A stretch of DNA of 64,000 bases from Bradyrhizobium diazoefficiens (GTDB lineage: Bacteria; Pseudomonadota; Alphaproteobacteria; Rhizobiales; Xanthobacteraceae). The stretch covers positions 7,220,501 through 7,284,500 of the forward strand of contig NZ_CP067102.1 in assembly GCF_016616885.1 (NCBI RefSeq), given 5' to 3'. Shown piece by piece: positions 21,193 through 31,796 of the stretch. The notes under the pieces were generated by a model. It was not told the DNA's origin, did not search any database, and saw only the letters and a program-made list of their open reading frames with translations. Both the position numbers and the translations under genes were made by a program. How positions within the stretch are numbered: the stretch's first letter is position 1; every line of letters begins with the position of its first letter.

Positions 21193-22032
21193 TCAAGTCT
21201 TTGTGAGATCGGCCTCGACCAGCGCGCGCAGCTCCGCGGTCACTTGCGGCCTCTGGCCGAACCACAGCTCGAAGCCGCGCACCGCCTGGTGCAGGAGCAT
21301 GCCGAGCCCGTCTGCGGTCCTCAGCCCGCGGGCCCTGGCGGCCGCGAGCAGCGGCGTCACCAGCGGGACATAGACCAGGTCGGCGACCACGGCCTCTTGC
21401 GGCAGGCGCACCATATCGACCTCGAGCGCGGGCTGGCCGTGCATGCCCAGCGAGGTCGTGTTCACGAGAAGTTTTGCCCGCGGCAGGATGTCGTTGACCC
21501 CGTCCCAGGCAAGCGGACGCACGTTCGGCCCGAACTGCGCGGCCAGCGCCTCGGCCCGCGGCAGCGTGCGGTTGGCAAGATGAACGCGCGTGAAGCCGCG
21601 TTCGAGCAGGCCGAACACCACCGCGCGCGATGAGCCGCCGGCCCCCAGCACCAACGCTTCGTCCGCCTTGTCCCAGCCTGGCGCGCTAGCGTCGAGATTG
21701 CCGAGAAAGCCCTCGACATCGGTATTGGTCGAGCGCAGCTCGCCGTCGGCAAACCACAGCGTGTTGGCGGCGCCCACGGCCCTGGCGCGCGCATCGGGGG
21801 TCGACAGCTCCAGCACGCCCTCCTTGTGCGGGATGGTGACGTTGGCGCCGACGAAACCGCGCAGCGACAGCCGCAGCACGAAATCGCGCAGGTCTTCGGG
21901 CGGAACGGCCTCGATGACATAGCCGCCCGCGATGCCGAGCGTGCGCAGCCAGTAATGATGGATCAGCGGCGAGCGCGAATGCGCTGCCGGCCATCCGATC
22001 AAGCAGGCCGCGGGAGCCTTGGTCACGGTCAT
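21193..22032 (-). CDS. aroE: Shikimate dehydrogenase
   Basis: The 279-residue protein contains the shikimate-binding N-terminal motif LIGWPAAHSRSPLIHHYWL and the catalytic Lys in GANVTIPHKEGVLE. The NADP-binding fingerprint is LVLGAGGSSRAVVFGLLERG, followed by NRT, and LVNTTSLGMHG and TADGLGMLLHQAVRGFELW follow. It reduces 3-dehydroshikimate to shikimate in aromatic amino-acid synthesis. NRT after the Rossmann motif is the usual NADP-specific form. The neighbours (a SulP transporter upstream, the exported paralogues downstream) are not pathway partners. Confidence 0.97.
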   Translation of the reverse strand: MTVTKAPAACLIGWPAAHSRSPLIHHYWLRTLGIAGGYVIEAVPPEDLRDFVLRLSLRGFVGANVTIPHKEGVLELSTPDARARAVGAANTLWFADGELRSTNTDVEGFLGNLDASAPGWDKADEALVLGAGGSSRAVVFGLLERGFTRVHLANRTLPRAEALAAQFGPNVRPLAWDGVNDILPRAKLLVNTTSLGMHGQPALEVDMVRLPQEAVVADLVYVPLVTPLLAAARARGLRTADGLGMLLHQAVRGFELWFGQRPQVTAELRALVEADLTKT

Positions 22033-22101
22033 CCTTTCCCTCGGGTGGTGTTCGAGGGCGATCCATTTCGTGTCCGGCCGGTCCTGTCAAGCAGGCGGAT
22101 G

Positions 22102-23844
22102 CTACACCGTGGCTTCGGTCGCGCCGGGGGCGGCCTTGATGTCCGCGACCGCGCGCTCGATGGTCTGACGATAACGCGCGCGTCGCGGGCTCACACCGTG
22201 CGTCAGCAATGCACGGCGGACCGCGGGCGAAGCCCCCGTGATGAACAGCCGGATGCCCTGGCGCTGGGCCTTGTCTGCGACACGGCCCAACACATTCGCC
22301 GCCGTGGAGTCCAGGAATGGCACCGCCGCGAAATCGACGACGAGCGCCTTGCGCTTGTCGGCGATGCCATCGAGCACGCCTCCGATGGCCGAGGCCGCGC
22401 CGAAGAAGAACGCGCCAGTGATGCGGTAAACCAGCACGTCGCGGTCGACCGCCAGCGCGGGATCGTAGGGCACGCGCTCGCCATTGCCGTCATCGGGGCG
22501 ATCGGCCGCGACCAGCGGCGAGCGCTCCTCGATGCCGGTCATCTCCGCCATGCGGTGGATGAACAGCACCGCGCCGAGCGCGAAGCCGACCAGAATGCCT
22601 TCGGTCAGATCGCGGAAGATCGTGAGCAGGAAGGTTGCGAGCAGCACGATTGCATCGCCCCAGGACGAACGCAGCAGCGTCGCGAATTCGTGCTTCTCCG
22701 CCATGGTCCAGGACACCACGACGAGCACGGCAGCGAGCGCGGCGAGCGGGATGTAGCTCGCAAGCGGTGCTGCGACCAGCATGAACAGCAGCAGAAAGAC
22801 GGAGTGCAGCATGCCCGCCAGCGGCCCGCGCGCGCCGGCGCGGATGTTGGTCGCGGTGCGCGCAATCAGGCCGGTGACGCAAATGCCGCCGAACAGCGCC
22901 GCGCCGATATTGGCGGCGCCTTGCGCGACCAGCTCGCAATTGGAGCGGTGACGGCGCCCGGTCATGCCGTCGGCGACCACCGCGGACAACAGCGATTCGA
23001 TCGCGGCAAGCAGCGCGAATGAGATCGCATCGGGCAGCACCGCTTTTGCCTTGGCCAGCGAAAACGCCGGCAGCGCCGGCGACGGCAATTCGCGCGGAAT
23101 GCCGCCGAAACGACTGCCGATGGTTTCAATTGGCAGCGACAGTGCAGCCGTCGCGATGGCCGCAAGCACGACCGCGATCAGGATGCCGGGCCAGGACGGC
23201 TGCCAGCGCCGCAAGCCGGCAATGATGGCGATGCTGACGAGAGCGACGGCAAGTGCGGACGGATTGACGGTGTGAAGGCCACCTGCGAGCGCGGCGAGCT
23301 TCGGCACGAACTCGCTCGGCTCTTTCCCCGCGAGGGTGATGCCCGAGAGATCGCGCAGCTGGCTCGCAAAGATGATCACGGCGATACCCGCGGTGAAGCC
23401 GACCGTGACGGGATAAGGAATGAACTTGATGTAGGTGCCGACGCGCAGGAGGCCCGCGGCGATCAGGACCACGCCCGCCATCATGGTGGCGAGAACGACG
23501 CCGTCGACGCCGTGCCGCTCCGCCGTCACCGCGACCAGCACGATGAAGGCGCCCGCAGGGCCGCCGATCTGGAAGCGGCTGCCGCCGAGCAGCGACACGA
23601 TGAAGCCGCCGACGACCGCAGTGTAGAGTCCGCGATCCGGTGTCACGCCCGAGGCGATCGCGATCGCCATCGACAGCGGCAGCGCAACGATAGCAACGGT
23701 GAGGCCTGCAAACACGTCGGCGCGGAAATCCGACAGGCCATAGCCTTCGCGCCAGACGGTGATGAGCTTTGGCAGATAGAGTTCGGCAAAGGTCGGCCGG
23801 CGCAACTGACGCAAGCCGTTTGCGTGATCGCTTGTGATGCTCAT
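22102..23844 (-). CDS. SulP family anion transporter with STAS domain
   Basis: The 580-residue protein has the SulP start (PKLITVWREGYGLSDFRADV) and about eleven to twelve hydrophobic segments. The conserved TM1-3 stretch is VAIVALPLSMAIAIASGVTPDRGLY followed by GGSRFQIGGPAGAF. The later core motif reads NCELVAQGAANIGAALFGGI. The C-terminal STAS domain (from about residue 440) carries the strand ALVVDFAAVPFLDSTAANVL. SulP proteins move sulfate, bicarbonate or dicarboxylates. The substrate is unknown, and no sulfur or carbonic anhydrase genes are adjacent. Confidence 0.93.
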   Translation of the reverse strand: MSITSDHANGLRQLRRPTFAELYLPKLITVWREGYGLSDFRADVFAGLTVAIVALPLSMAIAIASGVTPDRGLYTAVVGGFIVSLLGGSRFQIGGPAGAFIVLVAVTAERHGVDGVVLATMMAGVVLIAAGLLRVGTYIKFIPYPVTVGFTAGIAVIIFASQLRDLSGITLAGKEPSEFVPKLAALAGGLHTVNPSALAVALVSIAIIAGLRRWQPSWPGILIAVVLAAIATAALSLPIETIGSRFGGIPRELPSPALPAFSLAKAKAVLPDAISFALLAAIESLLSAVVADGMTGRRHRSNCELVAQGAANIGAALFGGICVTGLIARTATNIRAGARGPLAGMLHSVFLLLFMLVAAPLASYIPLAALAAVLVVVSWTMAEKHEFATLLRSSWGDAIVLLATFLLTIFRDLTEGILVGFALGAVLFIHRMAEMTGIEERSPLVAADRPDDGNGERVPYDPALAVDRDVLVYRITGAFFFGAASAIGGVLDGIADKRKALVVDFAAVPFLDSTAANVLGRVADKAQRQGIRLFITGASPAVRRALLTHGVSPRRARYRQTIERAVADIKAAPGATEATV

Positions 23845-23945
23845 TTTCAGCAAAGTGCTCCGCTGCCCCCACAATGCTCCGATGCATCGTGCAGCGCGTG
23901 CGACGATGCGCTAGTCCATCCTGATCCCGGGCAGGATCAACGCGA

Positions 23946-24218
23946 TCATGCCCCGATGCTGCGCGGCGGCCCCGGCTCCTTGAGGCGAACGCCCCGCCCG
24001 CCGCTATCGCTGCGGGCCTGCTCGCCGATCAGCTCGATGCCGGCCCGATCGAACGCCTCGACCACCTTGATCAAGGTCTCGACCACGCCACGCACATTGC
24101 CGGTAGAAGCCTCCATCCGCTGGATGGTCGGCAGCGACACGCCCGCGAGCTCGGCCAGGGTTTTCTGGTCGATGCCAAGCAGCGCGCGGGCTGCCCGCAT
24201 CTGGAAAGACGTGATCAC
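23946..24218 (-). CDS. Small XRE-type HTH regulator
   Basis: The 90-residue protein is little more than one helix-turn-helix: MRAARALLGIDQKTLAELAG then VSLPTIQRMEAS, with an IRGVVETLIKVVEAFDRAGIELI-like tail helix typical of short XRE repressors. The GTG at 24218 is chosen because GAGG lies about 6 bases upstream. An ATG six codons in is possible. A promoter (24239-24267) and a perfect dyad (24266-24286) precede it, so it may repress itself. No toxin partner is visible. Confidence 0.85.
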   Translation of the reverse strand: MITSFQMRAARALLGIDQKTLAELAGVSLPTIQRMEASTGNVRGVVETLIKVVEAFDRAGIELIGEQARSDSGGRGVRLKEPGPPRSIGA

Positions 24219-24238
24219 CGTGGCCTCACGTGTCAGAG

Positions 24239-24286
24239 CTTATAAGTGATATTTCATGCATATACAATGATGTAAAATACATCATT
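24239..24286 (-). promoter_or_regulatory. Promoter and operator of the XRE regulator
   Basis: On the minus strand TTGTAT (24262-24267) and TATAAG (24239-24244) are spaced by 17 bases, fitting sigma-70 -35/-10 boxes. Overlapping the outer edge of the -35 box is a perfect dyad, AATGATGTA-aaa-TACATCATT (24266-24286). The region is AT-rich against its surroundings. Confidence 0.65.
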
Positions 24287-24310
24287 ATGAGACGAACGCA
24301 AGCGCTCCTC

Positions 24311-24396
24311 CGTCATGGCGAGGATCACTGCGATCAAGCAAGCCAGACCGCCTCGTCGGAGACAGTCTGGATTGCTTCGCGTCGCGAGCAATGACG
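24311..24396. repeat. Palindromic intergenic repeat (uninterrupted IS110 target type)
   Basis: The unit begins CGTCATGGCGAGG and ends CGCGAGCAATGACG, with AGTCTGGATTGCTTCGCG in its right half. The same unit at 38597-38656 and 40345-40368 is split by the IS110-family element, so this copy shows the empty site. Confidence 0.85.
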
Positions 24397-24414
24397 TGTG
24401 GAGAGAGATGACCC

Positions 24415-24440
24415 CTCAACCCCACCTCTCCCGTAAGAAC
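24415..24440. repeat. Left half of a palindromic repeat split by IS481 copy 2
   Basis: CCCCACCTCTCCC lies left of the IS and GGGAGAGGGTGGG lies right of it (25720-25732). Rejoined through the AAGAAC target sequence, they form one hairpin with the IS in its loop. Confidence 0.8.
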
Positions 24441-25710
24441 TGTTCAGACCGGGGACATGGTGGACGGGTGTTCGGAGACATCGTGGACACTTTCGAGCCT
24501 GCCGTCGAGAGGCCGAATATCGACGGTTGCAATTGTCTGGGTTCGGAAGACGACGTCGAAGAGGCCGTCCTGTGTGGTTGGCCGGAAGGCGATCGCCTTT
24601 CCGCGGAAGGCCTTGGGGACTTTGATGGCACGGCCGAGGAAGCTGACGTGACCACCCTGCTGGACGCGGCGCACGATGTCGCCCGGGGCGTATTCGAAGG
24701 GCGCGATGGTCTCGACATAGGCGCGCTGGCTCGGCTGATAGCGGCTGGCCGGGACGGCCAGCTCGATAGCCTCGTGTGGTCGCTGCGTGTTGTAGACGTT
24801 GCGCCAGTGCTCGAAGGCGCGCGCGGCGGCGGCGAGATCGGCGAAGGGCGGAGCGGACAGCACTTCGGCCTTGAGGCTGCGGTGGAAGCGTTCGTCCTTG
24901 CCCATGGTCTGCGGATGATAGGGCCGCGAATGGCTGATCCTGATGCCAAGCTCGATCAGCCAGACGCCGAGCGGGGTGAACGGGCTGCCCGGGCCATCGC
25001 CCCAGGGCGAACCGTTGTCGGTAATCAGCCTCTCGGGCAGGCCGTAGCGGCGGAATGCGGTGATGAGTTGCTGCTGGACCGTTTCGGTCTGCTCGTTGGC
25101 GCAAGCCGCAAGCACCACGGAAAAGCGCGAGTGATCGTCGAGCACGGTCAGCGGATGAAGCCGGCCGGCGTGCATGGCCACATGGCCCTTGAAGTCCATC
25201 TGCCACAACTCGTTCGGCCGCCCGCGCTCGAAGCGGGTGAAGGGGGCCTGACCACCGCCGAATGTGCCGAGCTCGATACCATGCCGCTTCAGGATGGCCG
25301 TCACCGTGGAGGGCGCCGGAACTTCATCGTGGCCGAGATCCTTCAGCCGCCTGGCAATCTTGCGGCCGCCCCAGGCCGGATGCTCCGTGCGGACCGAAAG
25401 CACCGCATCCTCTGTCGCCGCAACGCTGCGCAGCGGCGAATGCTGCGGCCGCCGCGACTGCTCCTGAAGCCCCGTCGTCCCGCTTGTCCGCCAACGCTCC
25501 AACCACTTGTAGCCCGTCGTCGGACTGATCCCGAACCGACGGCACAATTGCCGAACGTTGGCTCCCTCTGCCGAGGCCAACATCACAAACTCCAATCTCG
25601 CGTCCATCCGAGACACCTCGCGGAACGGCATCCGACAGCCTCCTTGATTCGCTGTCGAAACTGTCCACGATGTCTCCGAACACCCGTCCACCATGTCCCC
25701 GGTCTGAACA
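24441..25710 (-). mobile_element. IS481-family insertion sequence, copy 2
   Basis: The element is 1270 bp with the same 49-bp perfect terminal repeats as copy 1. It is flanked by a 6-bp direct repeat, AAGAAC (24435-24440 and 25711-25716), which is a normal target-site duplication. Orientation matches copy 1. Confidence 0.95.
24444..25631 (-). CDS. IS481 family transposase, copy 2
   Basis: The 395-residue product is identical to that of copy 1, including the helix-turn-helix (LCRRFGISPTTGYKWLERW) and the DDE residues in ELWQMDFKGH, LITDNGSPWG and GKDERFHRSLKAE. The start and ribosome-binding site (AAGGAGG) are the same. No frame disruption is seen. The element is inserted between the XRE regulator and the EF-G-like gene without breaking either. 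Confidence 0.95.
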   Translation of the reverse strand: MPFREVSRMDARLEFVMLASAEGANVRQLCRRFGISPTTGYKWLERWRTSGTTGLQEQSRRPQHSPLRSVAATEDAVLSVRTEHPAWGGRKIARRLKDLGHDEVPAPSTVTAILKRHGIELGTFGGGQAPFTRFERGRPNELWQMDFKGHVAMHAGRLHPLTVLDDHSRFSVVLAACANEQTETVQQQLITAFRRYGLPERLITDNGSPWGDGPGSPFTPLGVWLIELGIRISHSRPYHPQTMGKDERFHRSLKAEVLSAPPFADLAAAARAFEHWRNVYNTQRPHEAIELAVPASRYQPSQRAYVETIAPFEYAPGDIVRRVQQGGHVSFLGRAIKVPKAFRGKAIAFRPTTQDGLFDVVFRTQTIATVDIRPLDGRLESVHDVSEHPSTMSPV

Positions 25711-25756
25711 AAGAACGAGGGAGAGGGTGGGAATGACAGAGTGATGCTTTACCGGA

Positions 25757-27805
25757 TCACGCCGCGTGCTGATGCGCGGCGATGATCTGGTCGGCGGCGC
25801 GGCCCGTGACTTCGGCCATGTGGTCGAACTGACGCGTGAAGCTGCCCGCACCTGCCGTTGCCGAACGCAGCTCGACGATGAGCTCGCCGATCTCGGCTTC
25901 CGGCATCATGGCGCGGACGCAGTCCCAGCCACTCCAGCCGTCGCGGGTGTCGAAGCCGAGGATCTGGCCGCGCCGCGCCGACAGGATCGCGTTGATCTTG
26001 GCGGTGGCATCGGTTGGACAGACGATCTCGACCACGTGGATCGGCTCCAGCAGCACCGACTGGCAGTGCGGCAAGCCTTCATTGAGCCCGACCCTCGCGG
26101 CCGTGCGGAAGGCGAGGTCGGAGGAATCGACGCTGTGATAGGAGCCGTCGGTCAGCGTCACCTGCAAATCGGTGACGGGGAAACCGAGCGGGCCTCGCGT
26201 CAGCCCGTCGACGACGCCTTCTTCCACCGCACCGATATAGTTGCGCGGCACCGCGCCGCCGACGACCTTCTCGTCGAACTTGAAGCCTTCGCCGCGCGGC
26301 AGCGGCTTGATGTCGAGCACGACATCGCCGAACTGGCCGTGACCGCCGGACTGCTTCTTGTGGCGGCCGCGCTGAGTGATCGGCTTGCGGATGGTCTCCT
26401 GATAGCCGATCGCCGGCGGATGCGAGGAGATCTTGACGCCGAAGCGATCGCGCAGCCGCTCGCTCGCGACACGCAGATGCATCTCGCCCTGTCCCCACAG
26501 CACGGTGTCGTGGGTCTGGGCATTCTGCACGACGACGAGCGACGGATCCTCCTCGTGCAACCGCGTCAATGCCTGGCCGAGCTTGACATCGTCCTTGCGG
26601 TCGGTGGCCGCAACCGACATGGCGAGCACCGGCGGCATCGGCTCCGCGGCGGCGAGCCCGGCGGGCGGCGCCTTGCCGCTCGAAACGGTATCGCCGGTCT
26701 TGATCGGATCGAGCTTGGCGAGCGCTACGGTGTCACCGGCTTCGGCCGAGGCACGCTTGCTGTCGTAAGCACCGTTAACGGCGAGAATGCCGGAGATGCG
26801 GCCCGACCCGCCGGAGGCGGATTGCAGCGTGGCGCCGTCGTCGAGATGGCCGGCGAGCAGCCGCGTCAGCGAGAGTTTTCCGCCGTGCTGCGAGTGGAGC
26901 GTCTTGAAGACGAAGCCGAGCGCATCCTTGCTCTCGGGCGCACCGAGACGTTTTGCGGTCTCCGCAATGCCGGGCGCCTCGTGGCGCAGCGCCTTCATCA
27001 GACGCAGCACGCCGTTTTCGCGCGCAGCGGCGCCGAGCAACACGGGGCAGATTACCCCTTCGCGCAATTCGCGGGCGAGATCGTCGAACACGGCATCGCG
27101 CGGCGGCTGGATGTCCTCCAGCAATTGCTCCATCAGCGCGTCATCGTGATCGGCCAGCTTCTCCAGCATCGAGAAGCGCGCCTCCTTCTCGCGATCGAGA
27201 TCGCCGCCTTCGAGCGCGATCACTTCGGACGCCTTGTGCTCGCGATAGACGAACGCGCGCTCCAGCGCGAGATCGACAAAGCCCTCGATCAGCTCGCCTT
27301 TCCAGATCGGGATCTGGCGTAGCACCAGCGGCACGCGCGAAGCGGGCTGGAGCATCGCGAGCGTCTCGCGGATGCGCTGGTTGGCGCGGTCGATCTTGTT
27401 GAGGAACAGGAAACGCGGAATCTTCAGCTCCTCCAGCTCGCGCAGGATGATCTGAAGCTGCGGCAGCTTCTTCTCGTCGGCCTCGCAGACCACGATGGCG
27501 GCATCGACGGCGGGAAGCGCGGCGCGCATGTCGTGGGCGAACTCGACGGAACCAGGACAATCCAGGAAGGTATAGCTGTCGCCCATGAAACTCGTGGTGG
27601 CGGCAGTGAGCCCGACGGTCATCTTGTGATGACGGGCCTCAGGCGTGGCGTCGCCGACGGAAGTTCCGGCGTCGACGCTGCCGGCACGCGGGATTGCGCC
27701 CGTTCGCGCCAGGATCGCTTCGAGAAGTGTGGTTTTACCGCTTTGGAAAGGGCCCACCAGCGCAATGCACCGTGGACCTCGGGGACTTCTGACGTCTTGT
27801 CCCAT
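25757..27805 (-). CDS. Elongation factor G-like GTPase
   Basis: The 682-residue protein has the EF-G domain order. G1 is ALVGPFQSGKTTLLEAIL, G3 is TFLDCPGSVEF and G4 is FLNKIDRAN. Domain II and III follow, then domain IV (VVGGAVPRNYIGAVEEGV) and domain V, where DSSDLAFRTAARVGLNEGLP is recognisable. The switch I region differs from canonical EF-G: the RERGITI motif is replaced by ARHHKMTVGL, as in the EF-G-like/FusA2 subfamily. A translational GTPase function other than main elongation is inferred. AAGGAGG precedes the ATG at 27805. The gene stands alone beside IS481 copy 2. The long antisense frame is a shadow. Confidence 0.93.
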   Translation of the reverse strand: MGQDVRSPRGPRCIALVGPFQSGKTTLLEAILARTGAIPRAGSVDAGTSVGDATPEARHHKMTVGLTAATTSFMGDSYTFLDCPGSVEFAHDMRAALPAVDAAIVVCEADEKKLPQLQIILRELEELKIPRFLFLNKIDRANQRIRETLAMLQPASRVPLVLRQIPIWKGELIEGFVDLALERAFVYREHKASEVIALEGGDLDREKEARFSMLEKLADHDDALMEQLLEDIQPPRDAVFDDLARELREGVICPVLLGAAARENGVLRLMKALRHEAPGIAETAKRLGAPESKDALGFVFKTLHSQHGGKLSLTRLLAGHLDDGATLQSASGGSGRISGILAVNGAYDSKRASAEAGDTVALAKLDPIKTGDTVSSGKAPPAGLAAAEPMPPVLAMSVAATDRKDDVKLGQALTRLHEEDPSLVVVQNAQTHDTVLWGQGEMHLRVASERLRDRFGVKISSHPPAIGYQETIRKPITQRGRHKKQSGGHGQFGDVVLDIKPLPRGEGFKFDEKVVGGAVPRNYIGAVEEGVVDGLTRGPLGFPVTDLQVTLTDGSYHSVDSSDLAFRTAARVGLNEGLPHCQSVLLEPIHVVEIVCPTDATAKINAILSARRGQILGFDTRDGWSGWDCVRAMMPEAEIGELIVELRSATAGAGSFTRQFDHMAEVTGRAADQIIAAHQHAA

Positions 27806-27951
27806 TTCGCCGCCTCCTTGGTGTGGAGCTCGGCCCATGATTGGGTCGGCAAACGCAGATGCTCTGCCCGTCCCCGAGATTTGGCAAGCGTCAAACGTCG
27901 CTGCGGTGCGTCGTCGGTTAGACAAAGTCTTGATGGCTGGTGCGGCCCGGT

Positions 27952-28109
27952 GTTCCACCTCTCCCCGACGGGAAGAGGTCGGATTGCTTTGGCGCGCAAT
28001 TGCGCGCCTGAGCAATCCGGGTGAGGGCCGCAACTTTCGGTGAGATTGTAACCCCTCACCCGGATCGCATCTGTCGATGCGATCCGACCTCCCCTTCGGG
28101 AGAGGTGAA
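27952..28109. repeat. Two palindromic intergenic repeats between DUF992 and EF-G-like genes
   Basis: The intergenic gap is 326 bases. The first unit (27952-28025) holds CCTCTCCCCGACGGGAAGAGG and GCGCGCAATTGCGCGC hairpins. The second (28052-28109) is nearly identical to that at 7159-7219. The remaining 150 bases next to the EF-G-like start hold no recognised signal. Confidence 0.8.
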
Positions 28110-28131
28110 CGGACACCTCCGTTGGCGCGCG

Positions 28132-28611
28132 TTAACGGCCCGGACGGAGTTCCAGGCTCTCGAGTCCGGCCGCGACGTTGAGGCCGACCTGGCCCTGCAC
28201 GCTGAGCGGCTGAAGCGCGATCGAATTGTTGGAGCCGCCGACCAGCACGTTGCCGCCGAGGCCGACGCCGACCGAGGCGCTGCCCTGCGCACCGGCATAA
28301 TTTCCGGAGAGATCGCCGGCGCCGAGTCGATTGACCGGCGCGAACACGCCCCAGGCGAGCGCCGTCTCCTGGGTAATGCCGAGATCGATGCCGACTTTAC
28401 GGATCGTCGCGACGTAGCGGTCTTCGGGCAGGCCGTCGGCGCGCAGCACGCAGCCGAGATTGGTCACCGATCCCACCACGAAGCCGATGCTGGCGCCGCC
28501 GCGGCATTCGAGCACGCCGACCTGCACCATCCGCGACTGCGCGCTGGCGCCCGCGATCGAGGCAACGAGGCTCGCGGCAGCGAGCCCGGCAAGGAGGAGT
28601 GAGCGGCGCAT
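28132..28611 (-). CDS. DUF992 domain exported protein
   Basis: The 159-residue protein has a signal peptide (MRRSLLLAGLAAASLVASIA, cleaved near ASAQ). The mature chain matches DUF992: VQVGVLECRGGASIGFVVGS, LGCVLRADG, KVGIDLGITQETALAWGVFA, and a Gly/Ser-rich end GLGGNVLVGGSNNSI. Two Cys, in LECRG and LGCVL, could form a periplasmic disulfide. The family is common in Rhizobiales and has no known role. Confidence 0.9.
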   Translation of the reverse strand: MRRSLLLAGLAAASLVASIAGASAQSRMVQVGVLECRGGASIGFVVGSVTNLGCVLRADGLPEDRYVATIRKVGIDLGITQETALAWGVFAPVNRLGAGDLSGNYAGAQGSASVGVGLGGNVLVGGSNNSIALQPLSVQGQVGLNVAAGLESLELRPGR

Positions 28612-28721
28612 GAAATGTCTCCGGCGATGAATGTGATGCGAGCATTGGAGGGCGCGGCGCGAAGCCGCACGAGGGTCTATGCCACATTCGTCGGGGGCGT
28701 GCCAGATCGCGCGGACGTGAA

Positions 28722-28753
28722 AGAAAAAAGGGCCCGCTCTGCGCGGGCCCTTT
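28722..28753 (-). terminator. Rho-independent terminator of the aminotransferase gene
   Basis: A perfect 11-bp stem (28727-28737 with 28743-28753) with a 5-base loop is followed on the minus strand by TTTTTTC. It lies 23 bases after the stop codon. Confidence 0.93.
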
Positions 28754-28776
28754 CATGCCGGATCGTTACTGCGAGC

Positions 28777-30452
<1,676 letters not shown>

Positions 30453-31103
30453 ATGTACAAGCTCTATTCGATGCAACGCTCGGGCAACAGCTACAAGGTC
30501 CGCCTTGCGCTGGCGCTGTTGAACGTGCCCTACGAACCCATCGAGGTGGACATTCTGCGCGGCGAGAGCAAGACGCCGGACTTCCTGGCGAAGAACCCGT
30601 CCGGACAGGTGCCGTTGCTCGAGGTCGGCGACAATCGCTATCTCGCCGAGTCCAATGCCATCCTGTGGTACGTCGCCGTCGGCACGCCGCTCGCGCCGGA
30701 GAACCGGATCGATCGCGCCGAGGCGCTGCAATGGATGTTCTTCGAGCAGCACGCGCTCGAGCCGAATATCGGCGCGGCTTATTTCTGGCTGTCGCTGGTC
30801 AAGGGCGGCCGCGACCTCCAGACCCACTCGCTGGAGGACTGGATGGAGCGCGGCTATGGCGCGCTCCAGGTGATGGAAAACCATCTCAAAACCAGTGCCT
30901 ACTTCGCCGCCCGCCAGCTCACGGTCGCCGACATCGCGCTGTACGGCTACACCCACCTCGCCGACCGCTGCGACTTCGACCTTTCGACCTTCCCGGCGGT
31001 CCGGGACTGGCTGAAGCGCGTCGAGGCCGCGCCTGGCTTCGTGGCGATGGACTGGCGCCCCGCCGAGATCGACGATCCCGCCAGCATCGCGGCCGGAGCC
31101 TGA
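30453..31103 (+). CDS. Glutathione S-transferase family protein
   Basis: The 216-residue protein starts MYKLYSMQRSGNSYKVRLAL, the thioredoxin-like glutathione-binding strand and loop. The cis-Pro motif is NPSGQVPLLEVGDN and the gamma-glutamyl contact LAESNAILWYVA. The C-terminal domain has the folding motif LTVADIALYGYTHLADR. The substrate is unknown. The ATG at 30453 starts the domain directly; the open frame 66 bases upstream is not similar. Confidence 0.92.
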   Translation: MYKLYSMQRSGNSYKVRLALALLNVPYEPIEVDILRGESKTPDFLAKNPSGQVPLLEVGDNRYLAESNAILWYVAVGTPLAPENRIDRAEALQWMFFEQHALEPNIGAAYFWLSLVKGGRDLQTHSLEDWMERGYGALQVMENHLKTSAYFAARQLTVADIALYGYTHLADRCDFDLSTFPAVRDWLKRVEAAPGFVAMDWRPAEIDDPASIAAGA

Positions 31104-31258
31104 AAACCGGTACGGCGTTAAGAAATAGCGGGCATAGCGTTAACCTTTGCCGTAATCCCGCCGCTTTCAGCGGTTTGACCGCCGCAATATCGCCAGTTGA
31201 AATTGTGAGGTTGTCCGGCGTCGCGGGTGATTCGCTCGCACGTTGAAGGATTTAGACC

Positions 31259-31435
31259 ATGATTCGGGCGTCCGGCACGGCAGGCTTTCGTAGCCAAACC
31301 GATACCGTTTCGTCTTCGCGGCTGACCAACGCGGTTGCGGCCTCGCTCGCCGTCGCCGCGCTCTCGCTGTGCGTGATCGTCACCCTGACAGTGCTGACGA
31401 CCAAGGCGACCATGGCGATGGGTCTGCCGGTCTGA
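31259..31435 (+). CDS. Small single-span membrane protein
   Basis: The 58-residue product starts MIRASGTAGFRSQTDTVSSS, followed by one hydrophobic helix, AAALSLCVIVTLTVLTT-like, and a short tail MAMGLPV. AAGGA lies 8 bases before the ATG. It is too short for an automatic call, but composition and ribosome-binding site support it. It is followed by a second small membrane gene. Confidence 0.6.
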   Translation: MIRASGTAGFRSQTDTVSSSRLTNAVAASLAVAALSLCVIVTLTVLTTKATMAMGLPV

Positions 31436-31508
31436 TCCCCGTTTCATCCTCGACCTGCCTTCAAGGTGCTGCGCGGCCCGCGCCTGCCGGCATCGCGACG
31501 GGACACCG

Positions 31509-31667
31509 ATGAAATCGCCTGTGGTCATCGTTGCAATCACCCTGACTGCGGCCATCCTGGTCGCGGCATCGCTGTTGATTTTCGTCGGCACCCGCAAGGG
31601 CCCGGGCACCTCGACGCTGAATGCGCCCGCGCCGCAACAGCGCATCATGCACGCGCATTTGGTCTAA
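31509..31667 (+). CDS. Small single-span membrane protein
   Basis: The 52-residue product starts MKSPVVIVAITLTAAILVAA, one transmembrane helix, then a basic loop GTRKGPG and an Ala/Pro/Gln-rich tail. The upstream site is weak (GGGAC at 7 bases). It lies between another small membrane protein and a membrane PAS protein on the same strand, which suggests a shared transcript, but function is unknown. Confidence 0.55.
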   Translation: MKSPVVIVAITLTAAILVAASLLIFVGTRKGPGTSTLNAPAPQQRIMHAHLV

Positions 31668-31796
31668 AATCATCCGAAAGCTTTGAGCGCGCAGGCAAGC
31701 GCCCGTTAAGCGCATCGCGTGAAATCGGATTGCGCTGGCGCAACCATCGGTCAGTCTGACGTCCTTATCTCGTGCAGGGAAGAACGAGCCAGGCCC

